64,000 nt of DNA from JBGPEQ01 sp050180895 (lineage in GTDB: Bacteria; Pseudomonadota; Alphaproteobacteria; Dongiales; Dongiaceae). The DNA lies in the NCBI GenBank assembly GCA_050180895.1, contig JBFXDS010000004.1, positions 62,001 to 126,000 of the forward strand, in the 5' to 3' direction. Of this stretch, positions 1 to 7,753 are shown one piece after another; within the stretch, counting starts at the first letter, position 1, and each line of letters opens with the position of its first letter. The notes beneath the pieces were generated by a model. It was not told where the DNA came from and made no database searches. It worked only from the letters and a program-made list of their open reading frames with translations. The translations under genes were made by a program, and so were the position numbers.

Positions 1-825
1 GGACAGGCGCGACGGATAGTCGAAGCGCGCGAAGCTGACGCGATTCGCCAACCGGACCGAATCGACGACGCCGATGACAGTCATCTCGCCCCGTTGCATC
101 AGGCCGTCGAGCGTGCATTGCCGGCCGCCCAGCAGCTGTTCGGCGATCAGCCAGTCGGCGCGTACGGGCGGCGTGCCGCGCGGCACCGGCGGGCGCGCGC
201 TCTCCATCAGCTCCTGGAAGGCGGCGGTGTAGGCCGGCAGACCGGCCCGCGACTGCGCCAGCGCGCGCTCGAACGCGGCGAACGAGCCGATGCGGAAGCC
301 GAGATAGGACATCGAGGACTTGACCGGCTTCAACCAGAAGGGAAAGGCAAGCTCGAGATCCTCCGGCCGATAGGCGCGGCGCGGGTCGAGGAGCTGGAAC
401 CGCGGAACCGCCTCCGGCACGACAGCCGCCTGCAGCATGCGGCTCCAGCCTTTGTTGTTCAGGGCCACAACCGATGCGAGCGACGGGCCGTTGAGATTCA
501 ATCGCTCGGCGATGGCAACAGCCAGGATGCTGGCGGGATAGTCGTCGAACGCGACGATGCCGCGCGGCGGATCGGCCAGTTGCCCGGCTTCGGCGACGGC
601 GTCGGCGATGAAGGCGCTCGGTCGGCAGAGTTCGGGATCGTCGGCCTGCGCAAAGTCGCCGATCGGCACGAACCGGAAGCGCTCCGGCCGATCGATCCTG
701 GCCAGCCAATGGCTGTCGTGATCGGTCAGTCCGACGGTCAACACCGTGCAGGGTCGGCGGTCCTCGGACAAGGCGACAACAAGGGCCTGCGGCTTGCGGC
801 AGGCTGAGCGCGACCGGACTCGCAT
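1..825 (-). CDS. ATP-grasp family protein, C-terminus outside the window
   Basis: The minus-strand frame is open for 275 codons from an ATG at 825 to the window edge, so the C-terminus is missing. The N-terminal ~90 residues look like a pre-ATP-grasp fold. They are followed by a segment with an NNKGW turn and the PFWLKPVKSSMS and WLIAEQLLGG stretches, which resemble the ATP-binding lysine and the hinge of ATP-grasp carboxylate-amine ligases. The substrate cannot be read. No clear ribosome binding site precedes 825. An in-frame ATG at 867 has GGAAC in front and would add 14 residues. The gene is divergent from lptF, so the two may share a regulatory region. Confidence 0.72.
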   Translation of the reverse strand, partial: MRVRSRSACRKPQALVVALSEDRRPCTVLTVGLTDHDSHWLARIDRPERFRFVPIGDFAQADDPELCRPSAFIADAVAEAGQLADPPRGIVAFDDYPASILAVAIAERLNLNGPSLASVVALNNKGWSRMLQAAVVPEAVPRFQLLDPRRAYRPEDLELAFPFWLKPVKSSMSYLGFRIGSFAAFERALAQSRAGLPAYTAAFQELMESARPPVPRGTPPVRADWLIAEQLLGGRQCTLDGLMQRGEMTVIGVVDSVRLANRVSFARFDYPSRLS

Positions 826-912
826 GACCGTTCGGACGGATCGGATTGCCGGGGATTCGAGCGTCATTCGTTCCGCCGCATGGGCGGCGAATAGGGTTTT
901 CCGCGGGAGCGA

Positions 913-931
913 CCGCCGAGTATAACGGCGG
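913..931 (+). promoter_or_regulatory. TATAAC box inside an inverted repeat, just before lptF
   Basis: CCGCCG (913-918) and CGGCGG (926-931) form a perfect inverted repeat whose 7-base spacer carries most of TATAAC (921-926). The hexamer lies only 7 bases before the ATG at 934. If it is a -10 box, transcription would start at or next to the start codon. No Shine-Dalgarno sequence and no good -35 hexamer are visible. Confidence 0.35.
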
Positions 932-933
932 CA

Positions 934-2124
934 ATGAAAACAATCGACGCCTATGTCCTGCGGAAGACGCTCGGGCCGCTGCTGGCCTGCATTGCCATCG
1001 CGCTGGTGGCCATGCTGCTCGAACGGATGCTCCGCCTGCTGGACTTCATGGTCGACAAGGGCGGGCCGTTCTATCTCGTGCTGAAGATGCTGGCCAACCT
1101 GATCCCCCACTATCTCGGCCTCGCCATCCCGGTTGCCTTCTTCGTCGGGATTTTGCTGGCGGTGATGCGGCTCAGCAGCGACAGCGAGCTCGACGCGATC
1201 CATGCGATGGGCGTCGGCCTGCGGCGGCTGCTGATCCCGCTGATGGGCCTGGCCGTGGCGCTCCTGATCGCCACCGCCATCATCATCGGCCTGCTGCAGC
1301 CATACACGCGGTACGCCTACCGCGCGCTCGTCTACACCGCAACTCACACGGTCTGGAACAGCGCGCTCGAGCGCGGGACGTTCTTCACCGGCCTCGGCGA
1401 CCTCGTCATCATGGTCGACGACATCTCGGATGGCGGCCGCCACCTGTCGGGCATCTTTCTCTATCAGACGGAGGCCGACGGCAACACGACGACGATAACC
1501 GCCGAGGACGGCAAGCTCTATCGCTCGCGCACGGATTTTCGGCTGATCCTGAGCTTGGGCCAGGGAACCTGGATCCAGAGCGATCCGGGCGGCGGGCACA
1601 GCACGGTGCTCACCTTTGACCGACTGGATGTGCCCCTCGACATGGCGCTTGGCCCGATCCGGGTGCGCCCGCGCGGCGAAGTCGTGAAGGAATTGACCCT
1701 GCCGGAACTGTGGAATGCCCGCGACGGCCCGCCGGCCGGCCTCACCCGCGCGATGATCGTCGCGGAGATGAACGCGCGCCTGGTACGGATCGTCTCGCTG
1801 TTGGTCCTGCCCCTGCTGGCCGTGCCGCTGGGCATCGTCTCGCGCCGAGCGCGGCGGAGCGTCGGCGTCGTCGCCGGCCTCGTGCTGCTGATCTTGTTCC
1901 ACAATACCCTGCGGTTTGGCGAGAGCATGGTGGAGGCTGGCGTTCTGGATCCCATCGTCGCGTTGTGGTTGCCCGCGGCAATCTTTGCCGTCATCGGCGG
2001 CTGGGCTTTCCATATGGCGAGCAAGCGTCCGGGCTACAATCCGGTCAGCGCAACGCTCGATCGCGCCAATGACTTGATCGATGCCGTCCGGAGGCGGCTC
2101 TCCTGGCGGAGTCAGCCCGCGTGA
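934..2124 (+). CDS. lptF: LptF/YjgP-family lipid-export ABC transporter permease
   Basis: This is an inner-membrane permease of the YjgP/YjgQ family (396 aa, usual length). In LPS export LptF and LptG pair with the LptB ATPase and pass lipid to the periplasmic bridge. Three N-terminal membrane helices (about 12-30, 50-80, 95-120) and three C-terminal ones (about 285-365) flank a periplasmic beta-jellyroll region. The SDSELDAIHAMG stretch after helix 2 is the conserved cytoplasmic coupling segment. The stop overlaps the GTG of lptG. No lptD, surA or lptB gene is nearby. With lipid-modifying genes downstream, it could be a paralogue for another lipid rather than the LPS exporter. Confidence 0.85.
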   Translation: MKTIDAYVLRKTLGPLLACIAIALVAMLLERMLRLLDFMVDKGGPFYLVLKMLANLIPHYLGLAIPVAFFVGILLAVMRLSSDSELDAIHAMGVGLRRLLIPLMGLAVALLIATAIIIGLLQPYTRYAYRALVYTATHTVWNSALERGTFFTGLGDLVIMVDDISDGGRHLSGIFLYQTEADGNTTTITAEDGKLYRSRTDFRLILSLGQGTWIQSDPGGGHSTVLTFDRLDVPLDMALGPIRVRPRGEVVKELTLPELWNARDGPPAGLTRAMIVAEMNARLVRIVSLLVLPLLAVPLGIVSRRARRSVGVVAGLVLLILFHNTLRFGESMVEAGVLDPIVALWLPAAIFAVIGGWAFHMASKRPGYNPVSATLDRANDLIDAVRRRLSWRSQPA

Positions 2125-3233
2125 TCTCGATCGCAGGCCGCTATGCCTCGCGCTCGCTCCTCAGCCATCTGGGGTTGACCCTCTTCGGCTTCGTCAGCTT
2201 CATGCTGCTTCTGGAGATGATGAATCGCGGCGACGATGTCGTCGCGCGTCATGGATCCGGGGCTGGGACGCTGCTCAGATATGCCGCCCTGCGGCTTCCC
2301 GATCTCGCCAACTTCATCCTGCCGTTCGCCGTGCTGATCGCGACATTGCTCATGCTGGCCAAGTTCGCCCGCAACAACGAGATCATGGCGCTGAAGGCGA
2401 GCGGATTTTCGTTCTATCATTTCCTGTCGACCCTCGTGCCGGTCGCGCTGCTCGTGGGGCTGCTGCACTTCCTCGTCGGCGATCAAATCGTGCCGCGAAC
2501 CGCGCGCGCACTGAAGGAGTGGGACGCCACGGCGCAGGTTGCCGGCGGAACCTCCGACTCCGGCACGGCGAATCCGGCCGCCGCCTCGACGAGCGATGCC
2601 GTTTGGGTTCGCGATGGCGCGTCCAATGTCCGCATCGATGCCGTTCTCGACGAGGGCAAGGAGCTCCGCGGCGTAACGGTTTTCGTGCGGACGGCGGACG
2701 CGATGCTCAGCGAACGTCTTCTGGCGGAGCGCGCGGTATACGACGGCACCGGCTGGCACCTCATCAACGTCCAGAGGCTGTCGTTGGCGGGCGGCCAGGA
2801 GCGCCGGCCGGAGCATCTTCCGGAGTTGGCATGGGCGACGTCGCTGACGCCGGGCCACTTGGCCGACCTCGCGGCCGACCCGGCGGTGCTGTCGCTGTCG
2901 GAGATATGGCACTATGTCGCCAGCCCCGAAGTCGGCAACCGCCCCGTGGATTTCTACGAGACTTGGCTTCTGCGCAAGCTGGCCGTCCCGCTGGTCACGC
3001 TGATGATGGTCCTGCTGGCGGCGCCCGTCGCCCAGGGGCTGCAGCGTCACGGCGGGCTCGGCGCGGGACTTGCCGTCGGCGTCGGGCTGGGCTTCCTCTA
3101 TTTCGTCACCGACGGGCTGCTGTTGACGCTGGGCGAGATGGGGGCGATCCCGCCGGCGGTCGCCGCCTGGACGCCGACCGTCCTCTTCGGCGCTCTCGGC
3201 ATCGCCGCCCTGCTGAAGATCGAGGGCTACTAA
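2121..3233 (+). CDS. lptG: LptG/YjgQ-family lipid-export ABC transporter permease
   Basis: This is the partner permease of the preceding gene (370 aa), starting at a GTG that overlaps the lptF stop by four bases, which implies translational coupling. It has the same architecture: N-terminal helices with the RNNEIMALKASG coupling motif near residue 90, a periplasmic domain of about 130 residues with an Ala/Ser/Thr-rich insertion around 140-160, and three C-terminal helices ending at KIEGY. Known LptFG complexes are heterodimers driven by LptB. The lipid cargo of this copy is not shown by the sequence. After the stop, 158 bases without a gene lead to the hydroxylase. Confidence 0.85.
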   Translation: MISIAGRYASRSLLSHLGLTLFGFVSFMLLLEMMNRGDDVVARHGSGAGTLLRYAALRLPDLANFILPFAVLIATLLMLAKFARNNEIMALKASGFSFYHFLSTLVPVALLVGLLHFLVGDQIVPRTARALKEWDATAQVAGGTSDSGTANPAAASTSDAVWVRDGASNVRIDAVLDEGKELRGVTVFVRTADAMLSERLLAERAVYDGTGWHLINVQRLSLAGGQERRPEHLPELAWATSLTPGHLADLAADPAVLSLSEIWHYVASPEVGNRPVDFYETWLLRKLAVPLVTLMMVLLAAPVAQGLQRHGGLGAGLAVGVGLGFLYFVTDGLLLTLGEMGAIPPAVAAWTPTVLFGALGIAALLKIEGY

Positions 3234-3391
3234 CGGCCGGAGCCCCGGGCTTCGACCGCGCCGCGACACCACGTCGCAATACTTTGGATTCTCTTGGTTT
3301 TCCCCGGCAAATGGACTTGCGAAAGCGGCGTTCGGCCACTACATTCCGGGTCGCGCCGGCCCGACTCGCGCCCGCCTGAATCGGAGACTCC

Positions 3392-4216
3392 ATGGCAGCA
3401 GGCCGCAATATCTGGAAGACCCGCACGCATAATCTCGGCCGCATGACCATGGACGAGCTCGTGCGCGCCTACTTCACCTATGGCGCCATCCAGACCTATC
3501 TCGTGCTCGCGGCGGTCAGCTTGGCCCTGACCGCGATGCTGGCGACGGCGCTGCTGCCGCTGGCGCTGGCGGCGCTGCTCGCGATGCTCGTCTACCCACT
3601 GGTCTGGTACCTCCTGCACCGCTACGTGCTGCACGGGCGCTTCCTCTACAAGTCGCGGTGGACGGCCGCCGCCTGGAAGCGCATCCATTTCGATCATCAC
3701 CAGGATCCCAACGACCTGCGAATCCTCTTCGGCGCCCTCTACACGACGCTGCCGACGATCGCCGCCGTCACCATCCCGATCGGCTGGACCATCGGCGGGC
3801 CGGCCGCCGCGGCCACGGCCTTCGCCGCCGGCCTCCTCACTACCTGCTTCTACGAGTTCTGCCACTGCGTCCAGCATCTGAACTACACGCCGAAATCGCA
3901 ATTCCTGCAGCGCATCAAGCGGCTGCATCTGGCGCATCACTTCCACAACGAGACCGGCAATTTCGGCATCACCAACTATCTCTGGGACCGCCTCTTCGGC
4001 ACCTACTACGCCAAGGCCAAGGACATGCCGCGCAGCGCCACCGTCTTCAACATCGGCTACACAGCCGCCGAGGCCGCGCGCTTCCCGTGGGTGCAGCGGA
4101 TGTCCAACGGCGTCCGGCGCGACGGCAGCCCGCGGCCGTTCGGCTCCCGCGCATCCGACGCAGAACGGGCAACCGACCTCTCGACACAGGACGTCATGCG
4201 CTCCAGCGGCGCATGA
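3392..4216 (+). CDS. Fatty acid hydroxylase / sterol desaturase superfamily membrane protein
   Basis: This is a di-iron integral-membrane oxidase of the PF04116 type (274 aa). The histidine clusters are complete: H76xxxxH81, H99xxHH103, H158xxxH162 and H179xxHHxH185, between hydrophobic helices at about 35-72 and 125-152. Such enzymes hydroxylate or desaturate acyl chains, sterols, carotenoids or sphingoid bases. GGAG lies five bases before the ATG. The stop overlaps the next gene's start as ATGA, so it is co-translated with the GNAT-fold protein. The C-terminal ~60 residues are Arg/Ser-rich and unmatched. Placement after lptFG and before an acyltransferase-like gene suggests a lipid substrate. 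Confidence 0.8.
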   Translation: MAAGRNIWKTRTHNLGRMTMDELVRAYFTYGAIQTYLVLAAVSLALTAMLATALLPLALAALLAMLVYPLVWYLLHRYVLHGRFLYKSRWTAAAWKRIHFDHHQDPNDLRILFGALYTTLPTIAAVTIPIGWTIGGPAAAATAFAAGLLTTCFYEFCHCVQHLNYTPKSQFLQRIKRLHLAHHFHNETGNFGITNYLWDRLFGTYYAKAKDMPRSATVFNIGYTAAEAARFPWVQRMSNGVRRDGSPRPFGSRASDAERATDLSTQDVMRSSGA

Positions 4217-5394
4217 CGATCCCCGCCGCCGGCGCGGACGATCCGCAGAGCGCGTCGTCCGGCCTGCGCGTCGCGCCCGTCGCGGGGCGCCGCGATCTCG
4301 ATCGCTTCATCCGCCTGCCGGCGCGGCTCTATGACGGCGCCAAGGGATTCGTCGCGCCGCTGGTGATGGAGCGGCGCGATGCGCTGCGGCCCGAGACGAA
4401 CCCCTATTTCAAGCACGGCACCGCGCAATACTGGCTGGCCTGGCGCGACGGCCGGCCGGTCGGCCGGATCAGCGCGCAGATCGACCAGCTCTACCTCCAG
4501 CGGCACGGCGCCGACACCGGCCATTTCGGCTTCCTCGACGCCGAGGACGACCCCGTCGTCTTTCGCGCGCTGCTCGGCGCCGCCGAGCAATGGCTGGCCG
4601 GGCGCGGCATGCGCCGCATGCTCGGGCCCCTCAGCCTCTCCAGCAACGAGGAATGCGGCCTGCTCGTCGAGGGATTCGAGGCGCCGCCGATGCTGATGAT
4701 GGGGTTCGCGCCGCCCTATGCCGCCGGGCATCTGGCGGCGCTGGGACTGCGCAAGGCCAAGGACCTCGTCGCCTATGACCTAGTGATCCCCGATCCCTCC
4801 CCTGCCAGCGTCCTGCGGCGGATCTCAAGGCTGCCGGCCATCACCCGCGCCGCGCTGCGGCCGCTGGACATGTCGCGCTACGACTCGGAGCTGATGACCG
4901 TCATCGACATCTTCAACGATGCATGGTCGGAGAACTGGGGGTTCGTGCCCTTCACCGAGCCGGAGATGCGGCATGCCGCTCGCAGCATGCGGCCGTTGAT
5001 CCGTCCCGATCTCGTCTGGATCGCCGAGCTGGACGGCGAGGCCGCGGCCATGATCGTCTGCCTGCCGAACCTGAACGAGGCGATCGCCGGGCTGAACGGC
5101 CAGATCCTGCCGTTCGGCTGGATCAGGCTGCTGTGGCGGCTGAAGGTCGCCGGGCTGAAGACCGGACGCGTGCTGCTCATGGGCCTGCGCAAGCGCCATC
5201 ACAAGTCGGCGATCGGCACCGTGCTCGTCTACGCCCTGCTCGAGCGGCTGCGCGTCAGCATGCTGCGCGCCGGGCTCCGCCGCATCGAGCTGTCCTGGGT
5301 GCTGGAAGACAATCTGGCAATGCGCCGCGTGATCGAGGACGTCGGCGCGCATGTCTACAAGACCTACCGCATCTTCGAGAAGGAGATCGGGTGA
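4213..5394 (+). CDS. GNAT-fold protein, candidate bacterial ceramide-synthase-like N-acyltransferase
   Basis: The protein has 393 aa and starts at the ATG overlapping the hydroxylase stop. The C-terminal half has the GNAT fold: a hydrophobic strand near VWIAELDGEAAAMIVCLPN, then RKRHHKSAIGTVL and a final IELSWVLEDNLAMRR helix typical of N-acyltransferases. The N-terminal half (RLYDGAKGFVAPL, NPYFKHG) matches a two-domain family often mis-named dATP pyrophosphohydrolase. From memory, the bacterial ceramide synthase of Caulobacter (bCerS) is a GNAT-superfamily protein in a lipid cluster that also has LptF/LptG-like genes and a nucleotidyltransferase. That makes the role plausible here but unproven. 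The stop overlaps the next gene as GTGA. Confidence 0.65.
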   Translation: MTIPAAGADDPQSASSGLRVAPVAGRRDLDRFIRLPARLYDGAKGFVAPLVMERRDALRPETNPYFKHGTAQYWLAWRDGRPVGRISAQIDQLYLQRHGADTGHFGFLDAEDDPVVFRALLGAAEQWLAGRGMRRMLGPLSLSSNEECGLLVEGFEAPPMLMMGFAPPYAAGHLAALGLRKAKDLVAYDLVIPDPSPASVLRRISRLPAITRAALRPLDMSRYDSELMTVIDIFNDAWSENWGFVPFTEPEMRHAARSMRPLIRPDLVWIAELDGEAAAMIVCLPNLNEAIAGLNGQILPFGWIRLLWRLKVAGLKTGRVLLMGLRKRHHKSAIGTVLVYALLERLRVSMLRAGLRRIELSWVLEDNLAMRRVIEDVGAHVYKTYRIFEKEIG

Positions 5395-6185
5395 AAGCGC
5401 CGCAGCTCCGCTTCACGGCGCTGATCCTGGCCGGCAGCCGCGCCGACGATCCGGTGGCCCGGATGGCCGGCGTGACGCACAAGGCGCTGGTGCCGGTCGC
5501 CGGCGTGCCGATGCTGTTGCGCGTGGTGCGGACGCTGCGGCAGGCGCCGTCGATCGGCCGCCTCGTCCTCTGCATCGACCGGTCCGCCCTCGATGGGCTG
5601 GATGCCGCCGCCACCGCGGAGCTCTCCGCGGAGATCGCGCTGGTGGCGCCCGACCGCACGCCGAGCGCCAGCGTGCAGCGCGCGCTGCGGGACGTCGCGG
5701 ATCCGCTGCCGCTGCTGGTGACGACGGCGGACCACGCCCTGCTGACGCCGGCCATGGTCGAGCATTTCTGCGCCGCGGCGCCGGCCGACGCCGACGTGGC
5801 GGTGGCGCTGGCCACAGCCAGGACCATCCGCCGCGACCATCCGGACACCCTGCGCACCTACTACCGCCTGGCCGGCGAAGGCTACAGCGGCTGCAACCTC
5901 TTCCTGCTGCGCAGCGCCGCCGCGCGCAAAGCCGCCGCCTTCTGGTCGGAGATGGAGCGCCATCGCAAGCGGCCGTGGCGCCTGGTGGCGGCGATCGGTC
6001 CCCTGACTCTGCTGCGCTTCGTCACGGGCCGGCTGACCCTGGATGCGGCACTGCAGCGCCTCTCGCGCATCATCGGCGCCACCGTGCGCGCCGTCGACAT
6101 GCCGTTCGCCGAGGCCGCGATCGACGTGGACAAGCCCGCCGATCTGGCGCTGGCCGAGCGCATCCTCGCGCGGCGCGCGCGATAG
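5391..6185 (+). CDS. NTP-transferase (MobA-like) family nucleotidyltransferase
   Basis: The protein has 264 aa and starts at a GTG overlapping the previous stop by four bases. The N-terminus LILAGSR then THKALVPVAGVPML is the nucleotide-binding signature of GT-A fold nucleotidyltransferases, although the usual GGxGxRM loop is altered to SRADDPVARMAG. LLVTTADHALL supplies the metal-binding Asp region, and AAIDVDKPADL near the C-terminus is the second acidic motif (IDVDTPEDL type). Such enzymes activate sugar, alcohol or cofactor phosphates with CTP or GTP. In this operon a head-group-activating role for a lipid is the best guess. It is the last gene of the overlapping set. Confidence 0.75.
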   Translation: MKAPQLRFTALILAGSRADDPVARMAGVTHKALVPVAGVPMLLRVVRTLRQAPSIGRLVLCIDRSALDGLDAAATAELSAEIALVAPDRTPSASVQRALRDVADPLPLLVTTADHALLTPAMVEHFCAAAPADADVAVALATARTIRRDHPDTLRTYYRLAGEGYSGCNLFLLRSAAARKAAAFWSEMERHRKRPWRLVAAIGPLTLLRFVTGRLTLDAALQRLSRIIGATVRAVDMPFAEAAIDVDKPADLALAERILARRAR

Positions 6186-6192
6186 TCCGCGC

Positions 6193-6927
6193 TCAGCGCA
6201 GGCGGCCGTCGGCGACCAGGCGCTCCACGCGCTGCAGGTCGCCGGGATAGTCGACCTCGCCCCAGGCCATCCCTTCGATGCTGGCGGTGCCGACGCGATG
6301 CGATTTAGCCAATTGGTCGATCACCTTGAGATAGAAGGACTTGAGTCCTTCGGTCGTGTGCATGGCGCGGTCCGCGGCCTCGACGAACAGGCGGGGGCCG
6401 TCGTCGCGAAACAGCAGGACGCCGATCGACTCCGCGTCGGTCTGCGCGGCCGGCAGGGTCTTGCCGATATCGAGGAGCCGCGTGCCGTCGAGATGCACCT
6501 TCATGTCGTCGGCATCGTAGTAGGCCTTGCGGTCGATCGTGACAGTGATCGGCGCTGGTTCACTGCGAAGCAGCGTCTCTCCCACCGCCTGCTCGAACAG
6601 CGTGTCGCCGTTCACCAGCAGGAAATCGCCGTCCATCTCGTGGCGCGCCAGCCAGCAGCTGCCGAGATTGTCGGCGACATTGTAGAAGGGGTTGAAGACC
6701 GTGCGGATCGCCAGCCCGGGCCGCACCAGTCCGGCGAGCAGAGACTCGACGAGCGCGGCGCGGAACCCGACGACGACGACGATCTCGTCGATCCCGCAAC
6801 GCGACAGGATGTCGACCTGCCATTCGATCAGGCTTTTCGGCCCGAGCGGCAACAGGCATTTTGGGCGTTCGGCGGTCAGCGGCAACAGGCGCGAGCCCTG
6901 GCCGGCGCTCAGGATGACGGCTTTCAT
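6193..6927 (-). CDS. Sugar/choline-phosphate type nucleotidyltransferase
   Basis: The protein has 244 aa, starting at MKAVILSAGQGSR. The motif SAGQGSRLLPLT followed by PKCLLPLGPKSLIEWQ is the classic nucleotidylyltransferase signature. VNGDTLFE carries the metal Asp. YYDADDMKVHLDG and the ESIGVLLF region resemble the LicC/PntC-like cytidylyltransferases acting on phosphocholine or aminoethylphosphonate. An ATG 14 codons upstream (6969) gives an unconserved extension, so 6927 is preferred. It is convergent with the preceding nucleotidyltransferase with seven bases between them, so it is a separate transcription unit that may still serve the same lipid pathway. Substrate not determined. Confidence 0.78.
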   Translation of the reverse strand: MKAVILSAGQGSRLLPLTAERPKCLLPLGPKSLIEWQVDILSRCGIDEIVVVVGFRAALVESLLAGLVRPGLAIRTVFNPFYNVADNLGSCWLARHEMDGDFLLVNGDTLFEQAVGETLLRSEPAPITVTIDRKAYYDADDMKVHLDGTRLLDIGKTLPAAQTDAESIGVLLFRDDGPRLFVEAADRAMHTTEGLKSFYLKVIDQLAKSHRVGTASIEGMAWGEVDYPGDLQRVERLVADGRLR

Positions 6928-7065
6928 AGGTACGCGGCGCAGCTTGTGGGCGGGTCCGGCGTCTGTCAATGGACGGGGAATGCCGGCGGCGATAGACTGC
7001 CGTCATCGCAAGGCCCGTGGCGATGCTGCTGCCGCCCCGCCCCTGGCCGCAGACCGCGGAGCCGT

Positions 7066-7269
7066 ATGCCGCCCGAGATCCAAGCCTGCCTGCCGCCCCG
7101 TCTGCATCCCGTAAGCCGCATGTTTCTCGATTCCTTCCTCGCCGGACGGATCACCAAGCAGGATTTCCTCTGGGCCTTCCACCTGCCGAATTCGGACTAT
7201 CTGCCGATCGCGCAATGCATCGTCCGGACCCTCGCGGAACTGGCCGAGAATCGGACTTTGCACCTCTAG
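7066..7269 (+). CDS. Small hypothetical protein
   Basis: A 67-codon frame from ATG 7066 to TAG has GC-rich third positions like its neighbours and a plausible amphipathic composition (MFLDSFLAGRITKQDFLWAF, then YLPIAQCIVRTLAELAE). I do not recognise the family, and no ribosome binding site stands out. It sits between a divergent nucleotidyltransferase and tRNA-Asn. It could be a real small protein or a chance frame. Confidence 0.4.
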   Translation: MPPEIQACLPPRLHPVSRMFLDSFLAGRITKQDFLWAFHLPNSDYLPIAQCIVRTLAELAENRTLHL

Positions 7270-7328
7270 ACCGCTTTGCTATAACCCGCCGCGCCGCGCC
7301 CTGCCACGTTGGCATGCGTCGGCCTTGA

Positions 7329-7403
7329 TCCCGGGTAGCTCAGTGGTAGAGCAAGCGGCTGTTAACCGCTTGGCCGGGGGTTCGAATCCCTCCCCGGGAG
7401 CCA
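7329..7403 (+). tRNA. tRNA-Asn (anticodon GTT), CCA encoded
   Basis: The acceptor arm TCCCGGG (7329-7335) pairs with CCCGGGA (7393-7399), followed by discriminator G and CCA at 7401-7403. The D-arm AGCTCAGTGGTAGAGC, an anticodon stem with loop CTGTTAA (anticodon GTT, Asn), and a T-arm with GGTTCGAATCC are all present. The total is 75 bases including CCA. Confidence 0.97.
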
Positions 7404-7440
7404 TTTCGGAACGAAACCGTGAACCCAGTTCGCCGTTTCC

Positions 7441-7484
7441 AACACGCCTCCGGACGCCATGAGCGTCCGGAGGCGGTGTTTTCG
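7441..7484 (+). terminator. Stem-loop terminator after tRNA-Asn
   Basis: CCTCCGGACGC (7447-7457) pairs perfectly with GCGTCCGGAGG (7463-7473) around a five-base loop. The stem extends outward by three further G-C pairs and, past one bulged G, by AACA/TGTT, ending in a short T run (7477-7482). It lies 38 bases after the tRNA. The remaining bases up to 7690 show no convincing gene. Confidence 0.7.
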
Positions 7485-7692
7485 ATCCTGGCCCGCGGCG
7501 GCGCACCTGTCGCAGTTCGTTGTTGGCAATGCCATGGGTAATGCGCGCGTTCTGCGCAGCCCTCCGGCACTAGGCACAACCCACCGGAATCCTTCGACGT
7601 GCTCATGGCATGACGCAGCGACGTCGAGCAACAGGCGAATACAGCGAGTTCTCCAGGAGAGAATAGGCAGGGAATTGGAGTAACATCGGCCA

Positions 7693-7725
7693 TTGACCAT
7701 GAAATAGTGCAACAGTTTGTTGCAC
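7693..7725 (+). promoter_or_regulatory. TTGACC box and 19-bp palindromic operator before the nitrobindin-like gene
   Basis: TTGACC (7693-7698) resembles a -35 hexamer. GTGCAAC (7707-7713) and GTTGCAC (7719-7725) form a perfect inverted repeat with a five-base spacer. The repeat ends 28 bases before the ATG at 7754 and would cover the -10 region, which suits a dimeric repressor. No regulator gene is adjacent. GGAG at 7745 is the ribosome binding site. Confidence 0.45.
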
Positions 7726-7753
7726 AATCCAGTATGCGCGTCGTGGAGAATCC

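Noticed and set aside
7329..7403. tRNA-Asn as an integration site
   Set aside because: No integrase, and no second copy of its 3' end was found downstream.
7459..7683. 74-codon frame after the tRNA
   Set aside because: Starts inside the terminator stem and has no coding pattern.
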